DNA of 64,000 nucleotides from positions 175,746 through 239,745 of the forward strand of contig NZ_JPKG01000004.1 of assembly GCF_000735605.1 (NCBI RefSeq), in the 5' to 3' direction. The position numbers and the translations under genes are program-made. Every line of letters begins with the position of its first letter. Position 1 is the stretch's first letter. The notes under the pieces are model-generated. The model was not told where the DNA came from. It ran no database searches and saw only the letters and a list, made by a program, of their open reading frames with translations. The DNA is from Allobosea sp. LC85. GTDB lineage: Bacteria; Pseudomonadota; Alphaproteobacteria; Rhizobiales; Beijerinckiaceae. This document shows positions 16,001 to 23,888 of the stretch, piece after piece.

Positions 16001-18069
16001 AGTGCCCCGATACCCTCGCCCTCCCGTAGCAGTGGCACCGACAGCGTCGTCCTGTGCCCCATCTGGCGGGCCATCTGATAGCCGTCTGGAAATTCGCCCG
16101 CCTCCTTGCTGAGATCCTCCACATGCACCGGCACGCGATCGAGGACCGCACGTCCGGCGGTCCAGTGCCGGTTGAGGGGCCATCGCTCGAGATTGATCGG
16201 GATTGGTCCGTGATGCGCGTCGAAGACGAGATCGTCGCCGTCCCGCAACAGGACGACAGCATCATAGGCCTCGCAGAGCTGGCAGGCGCTTTGCGCAACC
16301 GCCTTCAGGACCGGCGCGATATCCGTGGGCGAGGATGCGATGGCGCGCAGGATATCGCCTGTGGCGACCTGTTGCTGCAAGGCTTCCGTCAGCTCCTTGG
16401 TCCGTGCCTGGAGCTCGTCGAAGAGCCGGACATTCTCGATCGCTATGACCGCCTGATCTGCGAAGGTCTCGACCAGTTCGACCTGCTTGCTGGTGAACGC
16501 CTGGACATCGCGGCGAAGCAGCGCCAAGGCGCCGATCGGCTTGCCGTCGCGCAGCAATGGCACGCCAAGCGCAGAGCGCCAGCCTCCGAGCTTCTGGCCT
16601 GTGAGCAGGGTGTATTCAGGGTCGGAGAGCACATCGAGGATTTGCACGGGCCGGCCTTCGTCGATCGCCCGGCCCGTGACCGTCCCGCGACCCTCCCCGT
16701 AGGGATTGTGTTCGAGATAGTCCCGGAACTCATCGCTCAGGCCGAATGTCGCGTCCATGTGGTGCCTGCCGTCGCGCAGCCGCGTCAGGACGACCTGATC
16801 AGCCGCGCACAGGTGGGCAGCCGATTCAGCGAGCGTATCGAGCACGGCCTGGAGATCGAAGGCCGACCGGCTGACGGCCTTCAGGACGTCGGCCGTGGCG
16901 GTCTGCTGCTCCAGGGCCTCCGAGAGCTCACCTGTTCGCTGCTCGACCGTTTGTTCGAGGTTGGAATAGGATTCGCGTAACCGGCCGGCCATGGTGTTGA
17001 ACGCGCCGGCAAGAGCCTCGAGCTCATCGCCCGTTCGAATGTCGATCCGCTGGTCGAGTTCGCCGGCCCCGATCCGTGCTGCGGCGGTGCGCAACGCCTG
17101 GATCGGCACGACCATCCGGCGCGCCAGAAGAGTGCCGGCGAGCCCAGCCAATCCGACGGCGGCCAGCAGCAGCAAGCCCAAGCGCCGCAACGAACGGGAG
17201 AGGGAGGCATAGGCCTCGTCGAGCGGCGACTCGGCGAAGACGAGCCAGCCCGTAGTCGGAATCGGCGCATGGGCGGTCAGTACCGGCTGCCCCTGGCCGT
17301 CGCGCGCCTCCTTCACCTCGTCCGAGCCGGCGCGTGCCGCTGCGACGTGCGGCAACTGCGCCAGGCTGGTGTTGCGCAGCACGAGGCTGATATCGGGATG
17401 GGCGATCAGCCGGCCGGCCGCATCGACGACATAGGCGACCCCGCGTTCGCCAACCCGGATGCCGGCAACGATGTCCCAGATCTGCTTGAGATTGACCTCT
17501 GCGATGCTGACGCCGGCATCGCGCTGCGCACCAGCAAGCGCGATCGTCATGTAAGGTTCCGATTCGCGACGGAAATAGACGGGGCTGTGATGGACCTTGC
17601 GGGCCAGCGCTTCCGTGAACGTCTCGTCCTTCGAGAAGTCAGCACCGCTTCCGACGACGTCCGTCGCGAGGCGCGAGACCCGCAATTGTTCCTTTCCCGC
17701 AGGATCCAGTTGGGCAAGCTCGGTTATCGCTGGTGCCTGGCGCAGCAAGCGGAGGGCATCGAGGCGGCGCTGATCGAGCGGCGCCTCAGACCACGGCAAC
17801 TGTGTTGTCCAGCCGAGCTGGCCTTCGATTTCCCTGACGAACTGGCTGATCCGCGTTGCTGCCGTTTCTGCCTGCTCACGCTGGAGACGAAGCAGCAGGG
17901 CCTTATGGTCCTGGTACGAGAACCAGATTTCGAATGCACCACTGATCAGAAGTGCAACGCTGACAACGGCGGCGAAGAGGCCGACATATTTTCGGATAAG
18001 GCGGCCACGAGGGACGGGTGCGGTTCTATCCGCACCAGGCATAACGACGCTGTTCACCCCCGCGTTCAT
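13009..18069 (-). CDS. Giant membrane histidine kinase with extracytoplasmic sensor, HAMP and six GAF domains
   Basis: This 1686-residue kinase starts with a membrane helix at about 27-48, then a periplasmic dCache-like region (about 50-290), a second helix (about 295-317) and a HAMP domain (MVVPIQALRTAAARIGAGELDQRI). Five GAF modules of about 175 residues follow, each ending in a near-identical linker (DQAVIAIENVRLFDE, then an E-L-T-E-A-L-x-Q-Q coiled coil). A sixth, more divergent GAF starts near residue 1260. The transmitter has HisKA SHELRTPLNAILGYAELL with His1464, and a HATPase domain with LLNLVGNAIKFT, DTGPGI and GGSGLGLAIAKQ. No receiver is fused; the next gene supplies it. A start nine codons downstream (18042) is possible. 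Confidence 0.93.
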   Translation of the reverse strand: MNAGVNSVVMPGADRTAPVPRGRLIRKYVGLFAAVVSVALLISGAFEIWFSYQDHKALLLRLQREQAETAATRISQFVREIEGQLGWTTQLPWSEAPLDQRRLDALRLLRQAPAITELAQLDPAGKEQLRVSRLATDVVGSGADFSKDETFTEALARKVHHSPVYFRRESEPYMTIALAGAQRDAGVSIAEVNLKQIWDIVAGIRVGERGVAYVVDAAGRLIAHPDISLVLRNTSLAQLPHVAAARAGSDEVKEARDGQGQPVLTAHAPIPTTGWLVFAESPLDEAYASLSRSLRRLGLLLLAAVGLAGLAGTLLARRMVVPIQALRTAAARIGAGELDQRIDIRTGDELEALAGAFNTMAGRLRESYSNLEQTVEQRTGELSEALEQQTATADVLKAVSRSAFDLQAVLDTLAESAAHLCAADQVVLTRLRDGRHHMDATFGLSDEFRDYLEHNPYGEGRGTVTGRAIDEGRPVQILDVLSDPEYTLLTGQKLGGWRSALGVPLLRDGKPIGALALLRRDVQAFTSKQVELVETFADQAVIAIENVRLFDELQARTKELTEALQQQVATGDILRAIASSPTDIAPVLKAVAQSACQLCEAYDAVVLLRDGDDLVFDAHHGPIPINLERWPLNRHWTAGRAVLDRVPVHVEDLSKEAGEFPDGYQMARQMGHRTTLSVPLLREGEGIGALVVRRTEVQPFSPKQIALLQTFADQAVIAIENVRLFDEVQARTRELTEALQQQTATAEVLKVISRTAFELQPVLDVLVQSAMQLCGADSSFLFRREGEVYRMSAGSGFSPEYTAFMREQAIALGRNTLVGRTAITAATVHIPDVLVDAEYTWSEAQRRGGFRAMLGVPLLREGTPIGILSLMRKTPRSFAVKEIELVTTFADQAVIAIENVRLFDEVQARTRALAEALEQQTATSDVLKVISGSPNDLQPIFASIAQTARRLCKADIASIVALRAGEYRLVATDGVRNEQLQQLLSEGPIPLDRGSITGRVVLERRTIQVEDVQADAEFKLFIGVANDDRRSMLGVPLMLDDEVVGIIVMSRYVVQRFSDKQIELIETFADQAVIAIQNVRLFDEVQARTGELTEALRYQTATADVLQVISRSAFDLQSVLDVLIESACRLCGAEHAFLFQRSGEVYRVAASHGFTAEFVEWMKLQRVSPGRGTLVGRVALEGEIVHIPDATVDPEYTWHEALAIGKMRTMLGVPLLRDGQPIGSLSLVRLVVKPFTDRQIELVKTFADQAVIAIENARLFGEVQARTRELARSVEELQALSDVGRAVTSTLDVKEVLSTIVSRAVELSGADAGAIYKYRKSSRTFRLAEACNMGDELVSALKSIRIDAEGTAMGDAARTLQPVMVADLAHRKSYPVRDISLAAGFRSALIVPLAVPERTLGALVLQRREVGEFPASIVRLTQTFANQSVLAIQNARFFQELAEKSEELRLASQHKSQFLANMSHELRTPLNAILGYAELLIDGIYGEMPEKPRAVLDRVQQNGQHLLSLINDVLDLSKIEAGELKLTIDDYALPSLVQSAVAATDSLARTKGLVLITDVPENLPVGRGDARRLSQVLLNLVGNAIKFTDTGEVTIAASAPNDRFLIAVRDTGPGISAADQEKIFEEFQQIDSSSTREKGGSGLGLAIAKQIVEMHGGQISVSSALGKGSTFCIEIPVRAVAQESAS

Positions 18070-18733
18070 TCGATTGCGGCATCGGCGCGAGCGACCCGTC
18101 GTCGCTGCGGGAGAACCGACGCAGCCCGAAGCCGAGCCGCGGCACAGTCCTTCGCGAAGGCGGTGATGGCGGCGACATGAGCGAAGAACACAGCATGCCG
18201 GGTTGCCATGGGATCACCTCGTCATCCGGACGGGCATCTGGCGCAGAGCCGGATCGCGGGCACGCGTCTCACCACGTGACAGGGCACCTGAGCCCTGTCG
18301 ACGGGCCGACCGGCGATCTCGCTGGGTTGACGCCGCCATGACAGCCCTCCCTGCGAGGGCTACTTTGTGCCAAAACGACGCCTCTGCCAATGCTCACGCG
18401 CATTGTCCTTGGGGTGTCCTCAAAGCTACCGGGGCTCTCGCGCCGAACGATCCGAGCGGGCAACGGCTGACCGAGCAGGCCGGCAGGGCCAGATCCGGGC
18501 GCCCCCTGATCACTCGGGGACTGTCCGGCGATCAGCGAGCACGATCAGCGGGCCATGAACCAACACGGATTTTCGCTTGACGAGGTGAGGATGCGGGGTC
18601 GGAAATAGCAGACCCTATGGTCCCGGAATGGGCGTAGACGGGATTGACTGCGGCGATCGGATTCGCGCGGGCGGGAGGACTATCGGACAGGCACTATTCA
18701 TGCTTCGCGGGGATTGCAGCAGGGGAGGCCGGG
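18070..18733. other. Intergenic region with no intact gene
   Basis: These 664 bp lie between divergent genes: the kinase on the minus strand and a small plus-strand gene. Apart from the dehydrogenase fragment at 18438-18499 I see no convincing coding region. Short open frames here show no family motif. The kinase promoter should lie in the first part, but no clear -35/-10 pair stands out. Confidence 0.5.
18438..18499 (+). pseudogene. Fragment of a mannitol dehydrogenase-family gene
   Basis: This stretch matches 11101-11162, the 3' part of the intact dehydrogenase gene, with about six mismatches in 62 bases. The reading frame is retained and gives LAPNDPSGQRLTEQAGRARS against IAPNDPSWQRLTEQARKARS in the intact protein. 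Similarity fades downstream, and no start or catalytic region is present. It is a short relic, from either a duplicated or a lost paralogous gene. Confidence 0.6.
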
Positions 18734-18994
18734 ATGACGAAAACCACCTACGCAGACTGGATGGCAGTGCTGGAGCGCATGGAGCGAACCCAGCGCGAGC
18801 ATTATCTCGCGGGCCATGACGACGAGGGCGACGCCGTCGGCAGGCAGATCGAGCAATGGATCCTGGCCGGCCGGGCCCAGGGTTATTGCGTGCGGGACGG
18901 CAGGCCCCTGACGGATATGCGACACCCTTCCGAGACAAATCTGGCGAGCGAGATGCGGCGCCAGGCGGGCGGTCACCGGTCATCGAAGCACTGA
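18734..18994 (+). CDS. Small protein of unknown function
   Basis: I do not recognise this 86-residue product. It is hydrophilic, has no signal peptide or membrane segment, and has a likely helical N-terminal half (WMAVLERMERTQREHYLAGHDDEGD). The ATG at 18734 is preceded by a strong Shine-Dalgarno (AGGGGAGG), which supports real translation and decides the start over an upstream in-frame ATG. It stands alone upstream of the GFA-family gene on the same strand, 135 bp away. Confidence 0.55.
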   Translation: MTKTTYADWMAVLERMERTQREHYLAGHDDEGDAVGRQIEQWILAGRAQGYCVRDGRPLTDMRHPSETNLASEMRRQAGGHRSSKH

Positions 18995-19129
18995 GCCCTG
19001 CAGTCGCGTAACGCGCTGCTGCTCCGGGATTTCCTGCGGAACGGGCATCCGCTGCCGGGCCGGCGCTCCTGGCCGTTGCCGGTGCGAAGCGGCCGCCGAC
19101 ATGGGCGGCCCTGACGGTCGGGAGATGCC

Positions 19130-19531
19130 ATGAAGCGGGTCGCCACCTGCACATGCGGCCAACTGAGCATCACTGTCGAAGGCGAACCGCGTGGGGTCAG
19201 CCTGTGCCATTGCCTTGCTTGTCAGAGCAGGACGGAGAGCGCTTTCGCCTATCTGGCCGGCTTCGCCGCGCCCTACACGGTGTCGGGCCGGGCCTCTGAG
19301 TATAGTCGCAGCGGCGACCAGGGAGCGACGTTCAGGTTCCGCTTCTGCCCGACCTGCGGGACAAATCTGTATCACACCGAAGTGGGTACGACCGGATCCG
19401 TATCGGTTGCCGTCGGCGCCTTCGGCGACCCGGATTTCCCGCCGCCCGAGATGTCCGTCTACGAGATCCGGCGGCATGGATGGGCCGCGCTGCCGTCCCG
19501 CATCAAGGCGTTTCCGAAAGACCCCGATTGA
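19130..19531 (+). CDS. GFA family (glutathione-dependent formaldehyde-activating enzyme/CENP-V) protein
   Basis: This 133-residue protein shows the zinc-binding cysteine pattern of the GFA fold: CTCGQLSI at the N-terminus, LCHCLACQSRTESAF at about 26-40, and FCPTCGTNLY at about 79-88. The family includes the S-hydroxymethylglutathione synthase Gfa of Paracoccus, though most members are uncharacterised and Gfa's enzymatic role is disputed. A glutathione-dependent formaldehyde dehydrogenase gene lies at the right edge of the window, so a formaldehyde role is conceivable but not shown by context. It converges with the MocR regulator gene. Confidence 0.85.
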   Translation: MKRVATCTCGQLSITVEGEPRGVSLCHCLACQSRTESAFAYLAGFAAPYTVSGRASEYSRSGDQGATFRFRFCPTCGTNLYHTEVGTTGSVSVAVGAFGDPDFPPPEMSVYEIRRHGWAALPSRIKAFPKDPD

Positions 19532-19574
19532 GCGCTCGGATGCCGGCCTCGCGCCCCATCCACAAATTGCCGCC

Positions 19575-21083
19575 TTAATCGCGAATTCTGCGAAAATCCC
19601 TGCCGTTGAAAACCTCTGCCAAAAGCCGCGTTCCCAGATCGGCTTCCTTCTCGGACAGCCCGGAAAATCCGAGCAGCAGTCTCGATGTGTCGCAGGATGC
19701 GACATTCATCCGGGACAGCGGCATGACGACGACGCCTTTCGCCAAAGCGGCTGCGGAGACCGCTCTATCATTGCTCCAGGTTCCCGTACTGCGTGCTGTG
19801 AGATTGATGCCCTGATCCGGAACCACGACGGCAAGATGGTCGCCGGTACGGTCCATCAGGAGGCTCGCCAGCAGATCCCGCGACGCGCGCAGACGCTCCC
19901 TGAGGCGGCGCAGATGCGCCGGAAAATATCCCTCATTGAGGAAATCAGCAACGACACGTTGCTGGAACGTCGGCGGACAACGGTCAAGCGCGGGGCGCAC
20001 TGCCCTGAACACCGGCACGAGATCGGCCGGGACCACGAGATAGCCAAGGCGCAGGCTCGGCAACAGGGCTTTGCTGAAGGTGCCGGTATAGAGGACGCGA
20101 TGGGCCTGATCGAGGCCTTGCAGCGATGCGATCGGATGCCCGTCATAGCGAAATTCGCTGTCGTAATCGTCCTCGACAATCCAGCAGCCATGTTCGCTTG
20201 CATAGGAGAGAAGCTCCAGTCGCCGGGGCAGGGAAAGAACGGAGCCGACCGGATATTGGTTTGATGGTGTCACATAGAACAGCGCCGGTGGTTGCAGCCT
20301 GCCGGACGCCAGTTGCTCCGTCATGACCCCCTCGTGATCCACGGGCAGGCCGACAATCGTCGCGCCATTCAGCGTCAGGCATTGGCGGGCAGGCGGATAG
20401 CACGGGTCTTCGACAATAACGCTGTCGCCGGGAGAGGCCAGAACGCGGAAAGCCAGATCGAGCGCCTGCTGGGTTCCGGCCGTGATGAACAACTGATCAG
20501 GCATACAGCGCACCCCCCTCGAAACGGCCAGATGAGCGGCGATCGCGGCCCGAAGTCCGGGCTCCCCCTGAATGTCGCCATAGCCTTCAAAAGCGTAGTT
20601 CATGTGCCGGCCGGCTATGCGGTTGAGAAGGCCCGCCGTCCGGTCATCATGAGCGATCCGTCCCGTCACGAACGGCAGGGCTTTTTGCGGTTCGAGACTG
20701 GGTCCGGAGGTCAGAACTCTCGTGACCGCTTGCGAGACCGTGCGGCTGGTCGCCTGCGCCGCGGGCTCCTTGCGTTCGCCAGCCCGCAAAAGCCGATCGG
20801 GAACACCTGGGGATATGTAGGTGCCGGACCCGTGACGGGCGACGGCATAGCCTTCTGCGATCAGGATCTCATAGGCCTCGGCAATCGTGCCGCGAGAGAG
20901 CTTCCATTCCTGCGATGCCAGACGACTCGAGGGCAGTCGCTGTCCCGCGTGCAACCGGCCATCGGCAATCGCACCGCGCAGGGCAAGGTAGAGCTGCCGC
21001 GCCAGGGACGCCGGCGAGGACGGGTCGATATTCGGCAGAAAGCCAGCCGACGGGCTTTCCCTTCGCCTCTTCAGATTCATCAA
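19575..21083 (-). CDS. MocR-type transcriptional regulator (GntR HTH plus aminotransferase fold)
   Basis: This 502-residue regulator has a GntR-type winged helix at about 25-95 (GQRLPSSRLASQEWKLSRGTIAEAY) fused to a fold-type I aminotransferase domain. The PLP-binding lysine is Lys338 in YTGTFSKALLPSLRLGYLV, with EDDYDSEFRYDG upstream. MocR proteins such as PdxR, GabR and DdlR use PLP or a PLP-amino acid adduct as effector. It is divergent from a D-Ala-D-Ala ligase gene, the arrangement described for DdlR in Brevibacillus, so control of ddl by D-alanine/PLP is a reasonable inference. An AT-rich palindrome lies between the two genes. Confidence 0.9.
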   Translation of the reverse strand: MMNLKRRRESPSAGFLPNIDPSSPASLARQLYLALRGAIADGRLHAGQRLPSSRLASQEWKLSRGTIAEAYEILIAEGYAVARHGSGTYISPGVPDRLLRAGERKEPAAQATSRTVSQAVTRVLTSGPSLEPQKALPFVTGRIAHDDRTAGLLNRIAGRHMNYAFEGYGDIQGEPGLRAAIAAHLAVSRGVRCMPDQLFITAGTQQALDLAFRVLASPGDSVIVEDPCYPPARQCLTLNGATIVGLPVDHEGVMTEQLASGRLQPPALFYVTPSNQYPVGSVLSLPRRLELLSYASEHGCWIVEDDYDSEFRYDGHPIASLQGLDQAHRVLYTGTFSKALLPSLRLGYLVVPADLVPVFRAVRPALDRCPPTFQQRVVADFLNEGYFPAHLRRLRERLRASRDLLASLLMDRTGDHLAVVVPDQGINLTARSTGTWSNDRAVSAAALAKGVVVMPLSRMNVASCDTSRLLLGFSGLSEKEADLGTRLLAEVFNGRDFRRIRD

Positions 21084-21136
21084 GCCCTCTCATCCAAGGG
21101 GCTCACGCAAGCAAGTGGCTCAGGGCGGAATCGTAT

Positions 21137-21182
21137 AGTGGCTCTGTAAATTCAATCAACAATGCATTTTGATTAGGCCACT
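21137..21182. promoter_or_regulatory. Palindromic region between the MocR regulator and ddl
   Basis: An outer inverted repeat, AGTGGC (21137-21142) with GCCACT (21177-21182), encloses an AT-rich inner palindrome at 21154-21174. The inner one has AATCAA and TTGATT arms around AATGCATT, which is itself a perfect palindrome. It lies between divergent starts and is the only such structure in the spacer, so it is the likely MocR target. Confidence 0.5.
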
Positions 21183-21245
21183 TTCAAATCGCCGCCGCGG
21201 GTCGGTTTTTGAGCGTCCTTCAAAGCGAATGTGCTGGAGTTCCTG

Positions 21246-22322
21246 ATGCCGATGTCTTCGACCAGATTGCGGATTGCCGTGCTCTTCGGCGGACGCTCCG
21301 CCGAGCATGACGTTTCCGTGCTCTCAGCCACCAATGTCATGAGTGCCCTGGAGCCCGCGAAATATGATGCGGTTCCGGTTTTCGTGACGCGCGCAGGGCA
21401 ATGGTTGCTGAGCCGCTTCGAGGGCGGCACGCTCGCCAAACCCGAGACTGGTACGGAGCTATGCCTTGTCCCGGGCGGGCGCGGGCGAATGATCGCGATC
21501 GAGGCCGGTGGCCGAATGGTCGACGCCGGGACGATCGACATTCTGTTTCCGGTCCTGCACGGGCTCTACGGCGAGGACGGTTCCATACAGGGGCTTGCGG
21601 AGGTGGCGCGCGTGCCGCTCGCAGGCTGCGGCATCCTCGGCTCTGCGGCAGCGCTCGACAAGGATATCGCCAAGCGGCTGTTGCGGGCTGCTGGCCTTCC
21701 CGTCGCCCGGTCGGTGACCATCAGCGAAGATTCGGCACCTGATCTTGCGGCTCTCGAAAGCGAGCTTGGGCTGCCGCTTTTCATCAAGCCGGCCCGACAG
21801 GGGTCCTCGATCGGCGTCAGAAAAGTCTCCGGAAGCCAGGAATTCATGCCGGCTCTGAGCGAAGGGTTCCGGCATGACCGCACACTGCTTGCCGAAGAAT
21901 TCATTCAGGGTCGTGAGATCGAATTCAGCGTGCTGGAAGATGAAACAGGCGGGCTGTTCGTATCCCGGCCCGGCGAGATCGTTCCGGCCGAGAGCCACGG
22001 CTTTTACAGCTACGACGCCAAATATATCGACGAGAATGGCGCGGCGTTGAAGGTGCCGGCAGAGTTGCCGCCGGAGGTCGAGGCGGATATGCGCGAGATG
22101 GCCGCCAGGGCGTTCAGGGCGCTCGGCTGCGATGGCATGGCGCGCGTCGATTTCTTTCTGACCGCGGATATGCAGTTCGTCGTCAACGAGGTCAACACGA
22201 TTCCGGGCTTCACCAATATCAGCATGTATTCCAAGGCGATGGCAGCGAGCGGCGTGAGCTATGCCGAAATCATCGATCGCCTTGTTTCGCATGGCTTGGC
22301 GCGCGCCGGCCGGGCCGGGTGA
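21246..22322 (+). CDS. ddl: D-alanine--D-alanine ligase (DdlA-type)
   Basis: This 358-residue ATP-grasp ligase joins two D-alanines for peptidoglycan. Visible motifs are AVLFGGRSAEHDVSVLSA at the N-terminus, LFPVLHGLYGEDGSIQGL, LPLFIKPARQGSSIGVRKV with the ATP-binding lysine, FYSYDAKYIDENGAAL (omega loop), and MARVDFFLTADMQFVVNEVNTIPGFT with metal ligands. The loop resembles Ddl and lacks the features I know from D-Ala-D-Lac ligases. I chose the ATG at 21246 because GGAG lies seven bases upstream; a GTG at 21231 is possible. Hyphomicrobiales usually carry another ddl in the mur/fts cluster, so this is probably an accessory copy. Confidence 0.92.
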   Translation: MPMSSTRLRIAVLFGGRSAEHDVSVLSATNVMSALEPAKYDAVPVFVTRAGQWLLSRFEGGTLAKPETGTELCLVPGGRGRMIAIEAGGRMVDAGTIDILFPVLHGLYGEDGSIQGLAEVARVPLAGCGILGSAAALDKDIAKRLLRAAGLPVARSVTISEDSAPDLAALESELGLPLFIKPARQGSSIGVRKVSGSQEFMPALSEGFRHDRTLLAEEFIQGREIEFSVLEDETGGLFVSRPGEIVPAESHGFYSYDAKYIDENGAALKVPAELPPEVEADMREMAARAFRALGCDGMARVDFFLTADMQFVVNEVNTIPGFTNISMYSKAMAASGVSYAEIIDRLVSHGLARAGRAG

Positions 22323-22744
22323 CGATGACAGCGCGGATCAGCTCGTGGGTCGTAACCCCGCTGTCCCGGTCCGTCGGGCTCAAGGGCAGGTGCGCCCCCC
22401 GGCGGCCCGATACGGTGGGCACAGAGGCAAGCTCCGTGACCGGACCGGCGCGCCCTGGCGGCATGAGCGCAATCGAGCGGAGCCGCACGGGCGCTGCCCT
22501 TTGTCGTGCCTCCGGAATCGGGCAGCCGATTGGGCACCGGAGGCACGCCCGCTTGTTGCACAATGATCCGCAAGGTTCCCACGAACTGGCCTGCCGTCCG
22601 ATAAATGGTGGTGGGATTTTTCGTTAACCTTCACGCGATAACGTCCTCGATCGATGGAACCGAATCGGGGAAATGGGAGTTTCCCTTCCGTCACGCTGCA
22701 TTGAATGGGCGGCGTCGTCGTCCTGGCAACGAGGGATAACCGAT
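22323..22744. other. Intergenic region without recognisable gene
   Basis: These 422 bp between ddl and the small lipoprotein gene have short open frames on both strands but none with family motifs or a good ribosome-binding site. The last 120 bp are less GC-rich and probably hold the lipoprotein promoter. I see no repeat or hairpin worth naming. Confidence 0.5.
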
Positions 22745-22876
22745 ATGAAAACCATGCTGGTTCTGGCCGTTTCTGTGGGGCTGATGGGCGTAGGTGGCTG
22801 TGCCGCCGATATGTATGGCAAGGGCAAGGGTAAAGCCCCGCCACCGGTGGCTTCACCAATCGTGACCAAGGGCTGA
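22745..22876 (+). CDS. Small putative lipoprotein
   Basis: The 43-residue product begins with a short basic segment and a hydrophobic stretch (LVLAVSVGLMGV). This leads to a lipobox-like VGGC at residues 16-19, followed by a short Gly/Lys- and Pro-rich tail (GKGKGKAPPPVASP). Lipid attachment at Cys19 would leave a mature peptide of only about 25 residues. Function is unknown. An intrinsic terminator follows at 22914-22946, which supports an independent transcript. Confidence 0.6.
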   Translation: MKTMLVLAVSVGLMGVGGCAADMYGKGKGKAPPPVASPIVTKG

Positions 22877-22913
22877 CGCCTTCGAACCAGCGAAGCTGGG
22901 TCATCCAAGTTTG

Positions 22914-22946
22914 GCCCGCCGCTCCGAAAGGGGGGGCGGGTTTTTT
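22914..22946 (+). terminator. Rho-independent terminator after the small lipoprotein gene
   Basis: A GC stem, CCCGCC (22915-22920) with GGCGGG (22935-22940), is followed directly by six T residues. It fits termination of the lipoprotein transcript, whose stop codon is about 40 bp upstream. Confidence 0.8.
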
Positions 22947-23145
22947 CGTCCTCCCGTGCTGCTCCTCGTTTCCGCTTCGGGCGTTCAGCTTGTCGCCCTC
23001 CTGAGATGATCCCCGAGGCGTCAGAGCGCCTGAAAGCGGGCAGGGCAGTCGCCGCTTGTGCCCGGGCGGCCGTGTCGGTGACGATGATCCGATCGGCGAG
23101 CGGCCCTTGAATCTCGGCGAGATAAAGCGAGCCCGCCCCGGCACC

Positions 23146-23712
23146 TCAGCCCGCCATCAGATGGCTGAACAGGATTGAACTGCCGAGACCGATGAGCGCC
23201 AGGCCGCCGATCCGCTCGGCCCAGCGCCCGAATGTGGCACCGACGAGGTTGCCGGCCATCATGCCACCCGTCGACATCACGAATGTCGCGAAGCCGATGG
23301 CCAGCGCGACCACGACGATGTTCACGTCCAGGAAGGCGAGCGACACGCCAACCGCCATGGCGTCGATGCTGGTGCCGATCGCGGTCGCCATGAGTGCCCA
23401 GAGCGAGTTGCCCTGCGAAGCCTCTGCGCGCTCGGCCGCAGGCTTCATGGAATGCAGGACCATGCGCCCGCCGACGATGCCGAGAAGAACGAACGCGATC
23501 CAGTGGTCGACGGCGGCGACGTACTGGCTTGCGGCGAACCCCGCGGACCAGCCGATGAGCGGCGTGATGGCCTCGATGATGCCGAAGATCGCCCCCGTAC
23601 GAAGCGCCTCCACGAAACGTGGGCGGCTTGAAGCGGCGCCCCGGCCAACGGAGGCCAGCAGGGCGTCGACGGACATGCCCACGGCGAGCACGGCGATAGA
23701 AGCAGGTGACAT
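23146..23712 (-). CDS. mntP: Manganese efflux pump MntP family
   Basis: This 188-residue inner-membrane protein has six predicted helices in two repeats. Each repeat holds the family's conserved acidic motif: [13 protein letters not shown] near the N-terminus and [15 protein letters not shown] in the second half. MntP exports Mn2+. The start at 23712 is preferred because the in-frame extension upstream would run into a clear yybP-ykoY riboswitch (23775-23888), and because [16 protein letters not shown] is the usual family N-terminus. The gene therefore has a Mn-sensing leader and its own promoter, as for E. coli mntP. Confidence 0.9.
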   Translation of the reverse strand: MSPASIAVLAVGMSVDALLASVGRGAASSRPRFVEALRTGAIFGIIEAITPLIGWSAGFAASQYVAAVDHWIAFVLLGIVGGRMVLHSMKPAAERAEASQGNSLWALMATAIGTSIDAMAVGVSLAFLDVNIVVVALAIGFATFVMSTGGMMAGNLVGATFGRWAERIGGLALIGLGSSILFSHLMAG

Positions 23713-23774
23713 GATCGTCTCAAGGTGCGGACGGAGGGCCGGACGGATCTCGGGCCCTGTCCACAAGGCCTCTC

Positions 23775-23888
23775 CGTCACGGTCTCGCTTGGCCGAAATC
23801 ATCCGGCTGATCGCACCACGCAGTCCTCGCCGCGAGCGTGTTGATGCGATCGCGCGCCGAAGCGCGCCGCTACTCCCCGATGCGCATG
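23775..23888 (-). promoter_or_regulatory. yybP-ykoY manganese riboswitch upstream of mntP
   Basis: Read on the minus strand, the leader contains the hallmark GGGGAGUAGC (23878 to 23869), then AUCAACACGCUCG, and closes with CCAAGCGAGACCGU (around 23793-23780). Between them are GC hairpins, the first being GCGCGC-UUCG-GCGCGC. These are the conserved elements of the Mn2+-binding yybP-ykoY RNA. It lies about 60 nt before the mntP start and directly after a sigma-70-like promoter. Family and gene context agree well. Confidence 0.85.

Noticed and set aside
13009..18069. Repeated DNA in the kinase gene as a CRISPR or satellite array
   Set aside because: The period of about 535 bp, the intact frame and the GAF content show duplicated protein domains.
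22947..23145. A gene between the lipoprotein terminator and mntP
   Set aside because: Only frames without start signals or motifs are seen; the segment is short.
23713..23802. An N-terminal extension of MntP using an upstream start
   Set aside because: The extra residues would be encoded by the 3' part of the yybP-ykoY riboswitch, and the shorter start gives the usual family N-terminus.
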